From: Methanosarcinales archaeon
GTDB lineage: Archaea > Halobacteriota > Methanosarcinia > Methanosarcinales > Methanogasteraceae
Assembly (NCBI GenBank): GCA_030666765.1
Contig: DAOUXE010000057.1
Span: forward strand, 1 to 6,887
DNA length: 6,887 bases
Reading direction: 5' to 3'
Below, in pieces: positions 1 through 5,907 of this stretch (the stretch's first letter is position 1; each line of letters opens with the position of its first letter). The position numbers and the translations under genes were made by a program. The notes under the pieces are model-generated. The model had not been told where the DNA came from. It searched no databases and was given only the letters and a program-made list of their open reading frames with translations.

Positions 1-825
1 AACCGCCATCAGCGGATACGCGATATCGGTCTGCCCGTCGATTCCTGCACGCCTGAGTTTCAGGAAGTTCTCAAAGGAGTCTCGCAGCCCGTCTGTCGGA
101 AACGTCCCTGGATCGAGCACGAGATCGGTGATGCCTGCCGGCGCAAACGTCAGCGCAAGCGATTTCAAGGCGTCCGGATCGTTTGGCGCAGAGAGTGCTA
201 CAGGGACATTATGTGTGAGTACAAGCTCTGCGACATCGCGCCAGTTTTCAGTAGTTGCGGCATAGATCAGTGGCTTTTTATCGGCAGCAACGGCAAGTCC
301 CGCACCAAGAACCTCCGGATCGAGCGAACATAGCAGAAGCGGCAGTTCAGTCGTTTCCATCACCTTCGCGGTCGTTTGCGCGAACTGATCCGCATCGCCA
401 GACGTGCATCTGATCGCAACCGCGTCAAGCGTCAGAAACTCACCGATGTAAAATTTTTTGAAGTTCCGGATCTCGTTGACACGCCCTACCAGTTCTTCCT
501 CGCTCATCGTGTCCCAAACGTCATAAGCGAAAGCGGTTTTATTAAAGAATGTGAGCTTGTGCCGGTACAGCACATCATCCCCGCCGATGGTGATCGCATG
601 GTCGCCTGTTCCGATTACGACCTCGCGTATCTCAGGCGCAAGCAGATCGGCAAGCGTATTATAATTATCAGTATATTCTTCCTCGAGTAGGAGCGGACAC
701 TCCTCGACCTTCACAGATCGATCGATCAGATGCGAGGCAAACGCCATGCATGTCGGTTCCCCACAGTCCCCGCAGTTGGTCTTCGGCAGGTATTCGTAAG
801 CCTGCAGAGGGCTGTTGATCTTCAT
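1..825 (-). CDS. cdhE: Acetyl-CoA decarbonylase/synthase gamma subunit, corrinoid iron-sulfur protein large subunit (3' end outside window)
   Basis: This is the large subunit of the corrinoid iron-sulfur protein, which carries a methyl group between tetrahydro(sarcina)pterin and the acetyl-CoA synthase A-cluster in the cytoplasm. The frame is open from an ATG at 825 to base 1, giving the first 275 residues of a family usually around 450-470 residues long. The N-terminus starts MKINSPLQAYEYLPKTNCG and carries the [4Fe-4S] motif C18-x2-C21-x4-C26-x16-C43, followed by the start of the TIM-barrel domain with the family stretch IGGDDVLYRHKLTFFN. The start lies one base beyond the sepF stop codon, so the gene is probably co-transcribed and translationally coupled; no strong ribosome binding site is seen. 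Family assignment is secure. The missing C-terminal part, which should hold the corrinoid-binding domain, cannot be judged. Confidence 0.95.
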   Translation of the reverse strand, partial: MKINSPLQAYEYLPKTNCGDCGEPTCMAFASHLIDRSVKVEECPLLLEEEYTDNYNTLADLLAPEIREVVIGTGDHAITIGGDDVLYRHKLTFFNKTAFAYDVWDTMSEEELVGRVNEIRNFKKFYIGEFLTLDAVAIRCTSGDADQFAQTTAKVMETTELPLLLCSLDPEVLGAGLAVAADKKPLIYAATTENWRDVAELVLTHNVPVALSAPNDPDALKSLALTFAPAGITDLVLDPGTFPTDGLRDSFENFLKLRRAGIDGQTDIAYPLMAV

Positions 826-826
826 A

Positions 827-1222
827 TTAATATGCCGTCGCCTGTCCACCAAGCCGCGTACGATCGATCATGATGCCGGTTGGAGTCGTAATCACCATAT
901 CCTCACCGAGTCCTGCGATATCCCCGTGCACATCACTTACCACATCCCGCAGGTCACGAAGCGCGCGTTCAAGTATCATCTTGTCCCGCTTTATCAGCGA
1001 GATATCGACAATCACGATATTTCCGTCGTAGATTTCCTTTCTCAGATCGGGAATTCCGTCGAGATTGCTCAGTTCCGCAACACGTATATAGGTCTCTGCC
1101 GGTGCATCTTCTATGACTTCCTCATAGTCCTCAAGACGGATATTGTGGTACTTATCAGGGTCTACAGATTTCTTCTGCATCGGCGGACCAAGTATCTTTT
1201 CTATAAGATTTCTAGTGGCCAT
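827..1222 (-). CDS. sepF: Archaeal SepF-like cell division protein (DUF552)
   Basis: This 131-residue protein matches archaeal SepF, the membrane anchor that tethers FtsZ at the division site in FtsZ-bearing archaea. The N-terminus (MATRNLIEKILG) can form a short amphipathic helix of the kind used for membrane binding. A charged linker (about residues 15-45) follows, then the conserved SepF/DUF552 core (about 46-128), with the strand-helix pattern AETYIRVAEL, GNIVIVDISLI and a C-terminal stretch with GLGEDMVITTPTGI. The length is normal for the family. The start is supported by an AGGTGAT ribosome binding site a few bases upstream. It is the first gene of the unit with cdhE. The assignment rests on recognised family sequence; the exact partner is inferred. 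Confidence 0.88.
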   Translation of the reverse strand: MATRNLIEKILGPPMQKKSVDPDKYHNIRLEDYEEVIEDAPAETYIRVAELSNLDGIPDLRKEIYDGNIVIVDISLIKRDKMILERALRDLRDVVSDVHGDIAGLGEDMVITTPTGIMIDRTRLGGQATAY

Positions 1223-1225
1223 GAA

Positions 1226-1232
1226 ATCACCT
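1226..1232 (-). promoter_or_regulatory. Ribosome binding site of sepF
   Basis: On the minus strand AGGTGAT lies three bases upstream of the ATG at 1222 and is complementary to the 3' end of archaeal 16S rRNA. The purine core GGTG is at a workable distance, and it fixes the sepF start. Confidence 0.65.
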
Positions 1233-1240
1233 GTGTAATC

Positions 1241-1257
1241 ATGTTGATCTACAACAT
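1241..1257. promoter_or_regulatory. 17-bp inverted repeat between sepF TATA box and start codon
   Basis: ATGTTG and CAACAT are perfect 6-bp arms around a 5-base centre (ATCTA). The site sits just downstream of the candidate TATA box and overlaps the expected transcription start of sepF-cdhE. That is where an archaeal repressor would block RNA polymerase. The symmetry is seen directly; the operator role is inferred. Confidence 0.4.
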
Positions 1258-1262
1258 CCTTC

Positions 1263-1270
1263 TATATTAA
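1263..1270 (-). promoter_or_regulatory. Candidate TATA box for sepF-cdhE
   Basis: The minus strand reads TTAATATA, preceded by the A-rich stretch CCAAATAAG, which could act as a BRE. The expected start of transcription about 25 bp downstream falls near 1240, giving a short leader that still includes the ribosome binding site. Confidence 0.5.
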
Positions 1271-1303
1271 CTTATTTGGCTTACAGAGCTGATGCCGCTG
1301 CCC

Positions 1304-1677
1304 CTAACCGATCACAGTTCCCATCCAGCCAGATGCTTCCGCTTGGGCTGCATCTGACATATCCACCACCTCCGCCCATATAAAGGTAAAGGAGACCCGT
1401 GAACATCGGCTACAGGTCTTGCGAAGAGTTCTTTGGTACCCGCTCCTTTCACCCCATCCGTCTAAATGGGATGCCGTTGTGTCCCTTTTTCTTGATACAA
1501 TAATGGAACGTCGAGAAACTGAGCCCATCGAGATGCATATCAGAACCGGATATGATCGATCATGGCATAGCCCGTATCTCTCGGTTTTGCAGACACGGTG
1601 CCGGTACATAGCGCTACGATTGATAGCATCAGTAGTATGCCGATAGTTATCGATCTTAAAGTGTTATTTCTGTTCAT
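1304..1677 (-). pseudogene. Possible degraded secreted-protein gene; intact signal peptide followed by early stop
   Basis: An ATG at 1677 opens a 45-residue frame ending at a TGA at 1540-1542. Its first 30 residues are a textbook signal peptide: n-region MNRNNTLRS, hydrophobic core ITIGILLMLSIVALCTG, and cleavage after TVSA. Only about 15 residues of mature protein (KPRDTGYAMIDHIRF) follow before the stop. Downstream, all three minus-strand frames carry stops or low-complexity, cysteine-rich translations, although one frame stays open from 1609 to 1304. The simplest reading is a secreted protein gene that has lost its frame; a tiny secreted peptide is the alternative. AGGGGAT at 1687-1693 lies upstream but about nine bases from the ATG, somewhat far for a ribosome binding site. 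I do not recognise a family. Between this gene and sepF I see no other gene. Confidence 0.35.
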
Positions 1678-1689
1678 TTTATTTATATC

Positions 1690-1701
1690 CCCTACGCTTC
1701 T
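1690..1701 (-). repeat. Copy 1 of 12-bp leader element AGAAGCGTAGGG
   Basis: Read on the minus strand, AGAAGCGTAGGG lies upstream of the signal-peptide gene, about 13 bp downstream of the centre of its candidate TATA box. An identical copy in the opposite orientation precedes fmdE at 1817-1828, so each divergent gene carries the element in its own sense orientation. Confidence 0.55.
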
Positions 1702-1709
1702 ACTATGTG

Positions 1710-1717
1710 TATAATAT
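1710..1717 (-). promoter_or_regulatory. Candidate TATA box of the signal-peptide gene
   Basis: The minus strand reads ATATTATA in an A+T-rich context. Transcription would be expected to start near 1688, giving a leader of about ten bases. Confidence 0.4.
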
Positions 1718-1755
1718 CTATTACTGCTACTTCTAAAACACAATAATTTCGTGCC

Positions 1756-1763
1756 ATATAAAA
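1756..1763 (+). promoter_or_regulatory. Candidate TATA box of fmdE (alternatives downstream)
   Basis: ATATAAAA is the best TATA match upstream of fmdE and would place the transcription start near 1786. Two weaker candidates are GATAAATA (around 1779-1786) and TTTTAGTA (1800-1807). The last would give a leaderless transcript starting at the ATG. Confidence 0.4.
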
Positions 1764-1816
1764 CGTCCCACAACTCATGATAAATAACTCAACAAAAACT
1801 TTTAGTAGTATCAATA

Positions 1817-1828
1817 AGAAGCGTAGGG
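1817..1828 (+). repeat. Copy 2 of 12-bp leader element AGAAGCGTAGGG, adjacent to the fmdE start
   Basis: The element ends one base before the fmdE ATG at 1830. Its AGGG resembles a ribosome binding site but is too close to the start to work as one. In copy 1 the AGGG is 12 bases from the start, so a shared ribosome-binding role is unlikely. Confidence 0.55.
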
Positions 1829-1829
1829 C

Positions 1830-2435
1830 ATGGACACTACGGATACTAAATCCATACTCGAGACTGCTATCCGGTTCCACGGACACCAGTGTCCCGGACT
1901 TGCGATGGGGATACGAGTCTCTCTGGTTGCGTTGAGAGAACTGGGAAAGCCAGCTAAGGACGAGGAATTGGTTGCAATTGTCGAGAACAGCTCATGCGGC
2001 GTGGATGCCATCCAGGTGCTGACGGGCTGTACGTTTGGCAAAGGAAACCTGATCTTCAAGGATTACGGTAAATACGTCTACACATTCATGAACCGTGAAA
2101 CCCGGAAGGCGCTCAGGATTTCCATCAAGAAAGAGGCAGTCCTATCAGACAAACATCATCTGGACCTCTTCGCCAAAGTCAAGGCAAGAACGGCAGATCC
2201 TGCTGAAATGGAAGAGTTTAAGCGGTTACACATCGAAAAAAGCAATGCGCTACTGGATCTGCCAGAAGCGGATCTTATGAGCATCGAGGTGATCAACCCG
2301 GAACCGCTACCGATGGCACATATCCACGAATCGATATGCTGCGCCAGATGCGACGAACCCGTGATGGAGACGCGGATCAGGCTGATAGACGGCGCACCAC
2401 ATTGCATCCCGTGTTTCGAGGAGTTGATGGGGTAA
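1830..2435 (+). CDS. FmdE-family protein (formylmethanofuran dehydrogenase subunit E domain) with C-terminal zinc ribbon
   Basis: This 201-residue protein has the FmdE domain at residues about 9-145. The hallmark FHGHQCPGLAMG is at 16-27 (H17, H19, C21). A second conserved stretch, NSSCGVDAIQVLTGCTFGKG, lies at 53-72 with C56 and C67. A linker is followed by a C-terminal zinc ribbon with C171-x2-C174 and C192-x2-C195. FmdE domains occur with molybdenum/tungsten formylmethanofuran dehydrogenases and as free-standing paralogues whose role is not settled; metal binding is likely. No other fmd/fwd subunit is nearby, so this is a stand-alone paralogue, and I give no symbol. The start is chosen because the conserved domain begins within 10 residues; there is no good ribosome binding site. 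A decayed ABC-transporter binding-protein gene follows directly, which suggests a former metal- or peptide-uptake operon. Confidence 0.9.
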   Translation: MDTTDTKSILETAIRFHGHQCPGLAMGIRVSLVALRELGKPAKDEELVAIVENSSCGVDAIQVLTGCTFGKGNLIFKDYGKYVYTFMNRETRKALRISIKKEAVLSDKHHLDLFAKVKARTADPAEMEEFKRLHIEKSNALLDLPEADLMSIEVINPEPLPMAHIHESICCARCDEPVMETRIRLIDGAPHCIPCFEELMG

Positions 2436-2776
2436 AGCGGATACTTCGCATCAGTAATATCGCTCGTCATCGGCACCGGTCTGCTCACGCCCGCAACCGG
2501 TGCTGATGCGAATCAAGAGGTCAGGATAGTAGATAAAACAGGCGATTGGGGGGATCCGTCCCCATATCTTGCTTATGCACGTGGACCCGGATACGTGAGG
2601 ATGCGTTTTATCTTTGATACGCTTGTATGGAAGAATGAGACCGTGGGTCCGATCCCCTTACTTGCAGAAGACTGGAAATACACTCCCGAAGAAGATGCTT
2701 ACGTCTTTAATCTGGCAGAGCAAAGTGGCACGATGGTAAGCCGGTGACTGTGGATGATGTCGTTTTTACCACAGCG
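2432..2776 (+). pseudogene. Truncated, frameshifted substrate-binding protein of peptide/nickel ABC transporter (SBP_bac_5 family)
   Basis: Conceptual translation gives the N-terminal fifth of an OppA/DppA/NikA-type extracytoplasmic binding protein, normally over 500 residues. Three segments are seen. A likely original start lies at 2432 (now GTA, reading VKRILRIS), with a GAGGAG ribosome binding site at 2418-2423. From about 2454 a shifted frame gives a signal-peptide core (SLVIGTGLLTPATGA) and mature sequence including GDWGDPSPYLAYARG, MRFIFDTLVWKN and PLLAEDWKYTPEED. After about 2720 another frame gives KWHDGKPVTVDDVVFTTA, the family's conserved motif, ending at a TAG at 2777-2779. So the gene has lost its start codon, has two frameshifts and lacks most of its 3' part, and no permease or ATPase follows. 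It once overlapped the fmdE stop and was probably its operon partner. Confidence 0.85.
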
Positions 2777-2880
2777 TAGTATGTGTTTAGCTAACCACGA
2801 GATCACACTGATTTCCACAAGATTTCTATGTCAATCTCGTGTAATCTCGTGGTTTTTCCACCTCAGCTAAACATGTACTA
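2777..2880. repeat. 104-bp palindromic, MITE-like element at the break point of the transporter pseudogene
   Basis: The outer arms TAGTATGTGTTTAGCT (2777-2792) and AGCTAAACATGTACTA (2865-2880) pair at 14 of 16 positions. The inner arms AACCACGAGAT (2793-2803) and ATCTCGTGGTT (2844-2854) pair perfectly. The interior holds a 10-bp tandem repeat, AATCTCGTGT then AATCTCGTGG (2833-2852). The arrangement resembles small non-autonomous palindromic repeats scattered in archaeal and bacterial genomes. It ends 9 bp from the ychF stop codon, so the folded RNA could also act as a terminator for either strand. Mobility is inferred. The outer few bases may be leftover gene sequence, with the true element starting at GTTTAGCT. 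Confidence 0.65.
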
Positions 2881-2889
2881 AATTTCCAA

Positions 2890-4068
2890 TCATCTCGTCG
2901 AGATGATCTTCACCACGTCCCCGTCCTCAAGTTCCCGCCCCATCCGCATCCGCTGCCGCGCATCGACCGCATGTAAGAACCCTTCTCCTATATCAGTGTG
3001 AATCTGGTACGCAAGATCGTGCGCGGTGCTGCCCTTTCGCATCAGGAACGCATCCGGAAGGATGTTTCCTTTCTTGTCTGTGAACCGTGCCTCATCCTCG
3101 ACAGGATAAACCACGATCTGATCGAGAAGGTCAAAGACTGCCGCATTGATACACTGCTGGATGCCAGTACCACCCAGACTCGCAACCATATCCCGAATCT
3201 TGTCAAGCGCCCGGATCTGCGCATCAGATAAGTTGTTCGAGACGATCTTGAAGTCCGGATCTCCAGGAATGTATGAGATCGCGCCGATCTTGTCAGCCAT
3301 ACGGAGCGCAAGTTCTGCTTCGGCAGATGTCGGGATTACGGTGTAATCAAGATTGCAGAGCCGCTTTATGTTCTCTTCCGGTGCGATATCTGCCTTGTTC
3401 GCTGCGATGATCATTGGCTTGCTCTCTATCCGGAGCAGATCTGCAAAATTCCGCAGATCCGAGTCGTCCCAGAGATGTGGAGGTCTTGCGCATGTCTCGC
3501 CAAAACGGGAAAGCGCGGCTTTTGCCTGGTGGATGGAGACACCCGCGCCTGCGAGTTGGTCTGCGACCACGACTGCCGGATTTAAGTTCTCTGCTTGTAT
3601 CCTCTTTGAAAGACGGTTCCAATTCCGTTTCAGTATCGAGCAGATCCACATAGTCAGTTCGTACTCAAGAAACCCGATATCCTCAAGCGGATCGTGCTCA
3701 CCTATGTCCACAGGGTTGCCCTCGATATCGGTTCCGCCTGATGCATCAACGACATGGATGATCGCCTGCGCCTGACGCAAGTTGTCAAGAAACGCATTGC
3801 CAAGCCCCCTTCCTTTGTGCGCATCAGGCACGAGACCTGCAACATCGATCGCCTCGATCGACACGAACCGGACGCCATCCTTGCAGTTTGCACAGGCAAC
3901 ACCGAGATCGGTGCACGGGCATTTCGTGCGCACATAAGCGATGCCGTGGTTGGCATCGATCGTTGTGAACGGATAATTTGCAATCTCGATATCCGCGAGT
4001 GTCGCAGATTTAAAGAAGGTCGACTTTCCCGAGTTTGGTTTTCCGGCGAGACCGATCGACATTGACAT
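2890..4068 (-). CDS. ychF: YchF/OLA1-family translation-associated ATPase/GTPase, archaeal type
   Basis: This is a 392-residue P-loop NTPase of the Obg-related YchF/OLA1 family, cytosolic and ribosome-associated in characterised members. Residues 9-17 hold the G1 loop (GKPNSGKST). An archaeal-type cysteine cluster C50-x-C52 and C59-x2-C62 precedes the G3 region DVAGLVPDAHKGRGLGN (75-91). A hydrophobic residue stands where most GTPases have the catalytic glutamine, as is usual in this family. G4 is NKAD (224-227). The C-terminal TGS domain covers about 310-391, with GNILPDAFLMRKGSTAHDLA. The start at 4068 (MSMSIGLAG) is chosen because a TATA box lies immediately upstream; 4062 is an alternative. 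A longer upstream reading to 4332 is rejected. The gene appears monocistronic and is convergent with the transporter pseudogene. Confidence 0.95.
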   Translation of the reverse strand: MSMSIGLAGKPNSGKSTFFKSATLADIEIANYPFTTIDANHGIAYVRTKCPCTDLGVACANCKDGVRFVSIEAIDVAGLVPDAHKGRGLGNAFLDNLRQAQAIIHVVDASGGTDIEGNPVDIGEHDPLEDIGFLEYELTMWICSILKRNWNRLSKRIQAENLNPAVVVADQLAGAGVSIHQAKAALSRFGETCARPPHLWDDSDLRNFADLLRIESKPMIIAANKADIAPEENIKRLCNLDYTVIPTSAEAELALRMADKIGAISYIPGDPDFKIVSNNLSDAQIRALDKIRDMVASLGGTGIQQCINAAVFDLLDQIVVYPVEDEARFTDKKGNILPDAFLMRKGSTAHDLAYQIHTDIGEGFLHAVDARQRMRMGRELEDGDVVKIISTR

Positions 4069-4093
4069 GATGGTATCTGTTATTAGGTGCCCG

Positions 4094-4101
4094 ATATATA
4101 A
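4094..4101 (-). promoter_or_regulatory. TATA box of ychF, suggesting a near-leaderless transcript
   Basis: The minus strand reads TTATATAT, close to the archaeal consensus, preceded by CGCAAG as a possible BRE. Transcription about 26 bp downstream of its centre would begin near 4071, only a few bases before the ATG at 4068. This fits the lack of a ribosome binding site. Confidence 0.7.
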
Positions 4102-4374
4102 CTTGCGGCGTGGCAAGGGGCACTTTTTAAGTTCTCCTTGGTGGGCTTTGGGCTGTGACAAAGAAGAGTATAGCCACATAAGGCACGAAGGATTGCTGTT
4201 TTGCGTAATCTGTGCTCCCGATTCTCCAAAACACAATTTTAGAAGAATTTCAGAAGAATTAAAAGTCTCTGGCGAGATGTTAAGTTGCCATGGTGCTTGA
4301 GAGGTGCTGGGTTGGCAGCTCTGACCAGTCAAAACGTTAAAATAATCTGGCGTGAATCGGAGGATGTGAGTCCC
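4102..4374. other. Intergenic region between ychF and the 94-residue gene, with a period-11 direct repeat
   Basis: No convincing gene is seen in either strand. AGAAGAATT occurs twice (4241-4249 and 4252-4260), spaced 11 bp apart so both copies face the same side of the helix. The A+T-rich AATTAAAAG just downstream could be a promoter element for the plus-strand gene. TTAAAATA near 4338-4345 is a second candidate, closer to the start. Confidence 0.3.
4359..4363 (+). promoter_or_regulatory. Ribosome binding site (GGAGG) of the 94-residue gene
   Basis: GGAGG lies 11 bases upstream of the ATG at 4375. It lies only two bases upstream of an in-frame GTG at 4366, too close for normal use, so the ATG is the preferred start. 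Confidence 0.55.
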
Positions 4375-4659
4375 ATGAATCAGTCAGCTAAAAAAATCCC
4401 TTGTGAGATCCTATCGATCGTTGAAGGTAAGACCTGGAACAACATCGTCGTGCAGCGGAAGGTGTCGAAGAAGCGGCTCTTCTTTGGTAAGGCGAGAAAG
4501 GATTTGGATATTAATGTCGGAGACAAAGCGTACCTCGAGATCGATGTGATGCCGTCCGAACTTCCTGAAACTCCGCTACGTGTTACGCTATATGATGCGA
4601 ACGGTGTGAAGATCGACTGGACGATCATACAACCGAGTCAGATCGATACTATCAGGTAA
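4375..4659 (+). CDS. Small conserved-looking protein of unknown function
   Basis: The 94-residue product is soluble, with no signal peptide, membrane segment or cysteine pair. It alternates basic stretches (QRKVSKKRLFFGKARKD) with strand-like segments (AYLEIDVMP, LRVTLYDANGVKIDWTIIQ), suggesting a small, mainly beta fold. I do not recognise a family. The GGAGG upstream and the even codon usage support a real gene, as does the way it ends: its stop overlaps the end of the convergent CBS-domain gene by 8 bp. A longer reading from 4285 adds 30 residues of unlikely composition and is rejected. Confidence 0.65.
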   Translation: MNQSAKKIPCEILSIVEGKTWNNIVVQRKVSKKRLFFGKARKDLDINVGDKAYLEIDVMPSELPETPLRVTLYDANGVKIDWTIIQPSQIDTIR

Positions 4660-5119
4660 CCGCCAATCCGCGGATGATATCGCCCCGCGTCACGATGCCG
4701 ACCAGCTTGTCGTTCTCGGTTACAGGCAGCCGGTTGATCCTGTGACTCGTGATCAGCGTACTGGCAGCCTCAATTGAGTCGTCTGGCGAGATCGTGTGTA
4801 CATGCTTTGTCATGATCGTATGCACCGGTTTATCGCCCACGTCTGTAAGTGCCTTCTTCGCTTCTTCCCATCCGATCAGTTCGCGCAGCGGAATCTCGAT
4901 GATCTCGAGCGGGCTTGGCAGCCACAGACCCTGGCGGTTCTCTGGCAGATCGAGCAACTTCAGCAGATCAGACTCGGTAACGATGCCGGCCAGCATGTCG
5001 CCGTCCATGACCGGCATGCCGCTTATGTTGTGCTCTTTTAGCAAGGATGAAGCCGTTCTGATGGTGTCATCGATCTGGCAGGTGACGACCTCTTCGCGCA
5101 TAACCTCTCTAATATTCAT
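4652..5119 (-). CDS. Two-CBS-domain protein
   Basis: This 155-residue protein consists almost entirely of a CBS pair (Bateman module), which senses adenosine nucleotides, S-adenosylmethionine or similar ligands. CBS1 spans about residues 6-57 and CBS2 about 99-151. Each ends in the ribose/phosphate-binding signature: GIVTESD (45-51) and GIVTRGD (141-147). The 40-residue linker (PSPLEIIEIPLRELIGWEEA) is typical of stand-alone archaeal CBS proteins with a helical insertion. There is no fused enzyme domain, so the protein probably acts as a regulatory subunit, partner unknown. It is divergent from the lipoprotein gene and convergent with the small unknown gene. The start is at the first conserved residue (MNIREVM); no clear ribosome binding site is visible. 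Confidence 0.9.
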   Translation of the reverse strand: MNIREVMREEVVTCQIDDTIRTASSLLKEHNISGMPVMDGDMLAGIVTESDLLKLLDLPENRQGLWLPSPLEIIEIPLRELIGWEEAKKALTDVGDKPVHTIMTKHVHTISPDDSIEAASTLITSHRINRLPVTENDKLVGIVTRGDIIRGLAVT

Positions 5120-5315
5120 AGTGATCCAGTCGGATTCATCTGATGTATCTCTTTCGGTTCACGCGGGCTTCGGGACTGCATTCACAGAGAGATCCGAATT
5201 GTAGGTGGACACTTCGTGCGATTCGCCCCAACATGCTCGGCACAAACACCGGAGCCCAAGTTGGCAGCCCCTAAAGCGAAAAGTTGTTATTAGTCGGCAT
5301 GTAAAACCGGAAGCC

Positions 5316-5879
5316 ATGAAACAATCCGGATACCTGTTCACAATTACCGCGGTGCTGCTGATACTTGCATCTGCCGGATGCATCACCGATCAGAGCACGG
5401 ATGGAACAGTCCACCCACCACCAGCAACATCGGTAGCATCGCCAGCACCGCATCCGAACGCAACAGAGATCGCGCCAGCCGAGATTCTTGGTATGAACCG
5501 GGTTGTGGTCTCGACAGGTGCGGATGCGTTGCAGCGGGTAAAAGAGTCACACATTGGTAGCATCGAGAACATAGAGGATCTCGCGATCATACATTACCAC
5601 GGAGAAGGTAAGGGTTTTCTGACGCTCTGGACGACGCTATACAAAAACGAGACGCTTGCAAATGATGAAACCGAAAAAATGGTTATAGGCATCCGTAAAT
5701 TTGGCGGCGACTGGGCATCCACGCTCGAAGAGACCACGATCGATGGGAAGACCGTGTACCGGATCGCACCGAACGATCTGCCACAGTACTTCTGGGCAGA
5801 TGGGGTATGGGTCTTCTATGTCACACCGCATAACCTGACACCGGAGGAGGTCACCAGGATCATCCGGGCGATCCCGTGA
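5316..5879 (+). CDS. Predicted lipoprotein of unknown function
   Basis: From the ATG at 5316 the product is 187 residues. Residues 1-21 form a signal peptide (MKQSGYLFTITAVLLILASAG) and C22 is a likely lipid-attachment cysteine in the context ASAGC. Residues about 23-60 are a linker rich in Pro, Thr, Ser and Ala, as in archaeal surface proteins that stand off from the membrane. The remaining ~125 residues form a compact domain with strand-like segments (DLAIIHYHG, KMVIGIRKF, GVWVFYVTP) and a final helix (TPEEVTRIIRAI). The family is not recognised. Upstream GTTGTTATTA (about 5282-5291) may be a TATA box giving a very short leader; a GGAAG at 5309-5313 lies two bases before the ATG. A longer in-frame reading from 5205 would bury the signal peptide and is rejected. 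The gene is followed by a hairpin with a T-tract. Confidence 0.8.
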   Translation: MKQSGYLFTITAVLLILASAGCITDQSTDGTVHPPPATSVASPAPHPNATEIAPAEILGMNRVVVSTGADALQRVKESHIGSIENIEDLAIIHYHGEGKGFLTLWTTLYKNETLANDETEKMVIGIRKFGGDWASTLEETTIDGKTVYRIAPNDLPQYFWADGVWVFYVTPHNLTPEEVTRIIRAIP

Positions 5880-5907
5880 TTGAGTGTGCCTCAGTCCAGC
5901 CCACCCT

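Noticed and set aside
376..690. 104-residue plus-strand open frame
   Set aside because: Antisense shadow of cdhE.
815..1270. 151-residue plus-strand open frame
   Set aside because: It lies antisense to sepF and across the cdhE start, both recognised with high confidence; its translation has no family features.
1304..1609. 101-residue minus-strand open frame as a separate gene
   Set aside because: It starts inside the signal-peptide coding sequence in another frame, has no ribosome binding site, and is rich in Arg, Ser and Cys as expected of a wrong frame. Kept only as part of the possible pseudogene.
2777..2779. TAG in the transporter remnant as a pyrrolysine codon
   Set aside because: The gene already carries two frameshifts and no start codon, and homology ends here, so a decayed stop is the simpler reading.
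4069..4332. N-terminal 88-residue extension of YchF
   Set aside because: The P-loop normally lies within the first 20 residues in this family, and the TATA box at 4094-4101 lies inside the extension. The composition of the extra part is also unlike the protein.
5205..5315. Longer start for the lipoprotein
   Set aside because: It would put 37 polar residues before a clear lipoprotein signal peptide.
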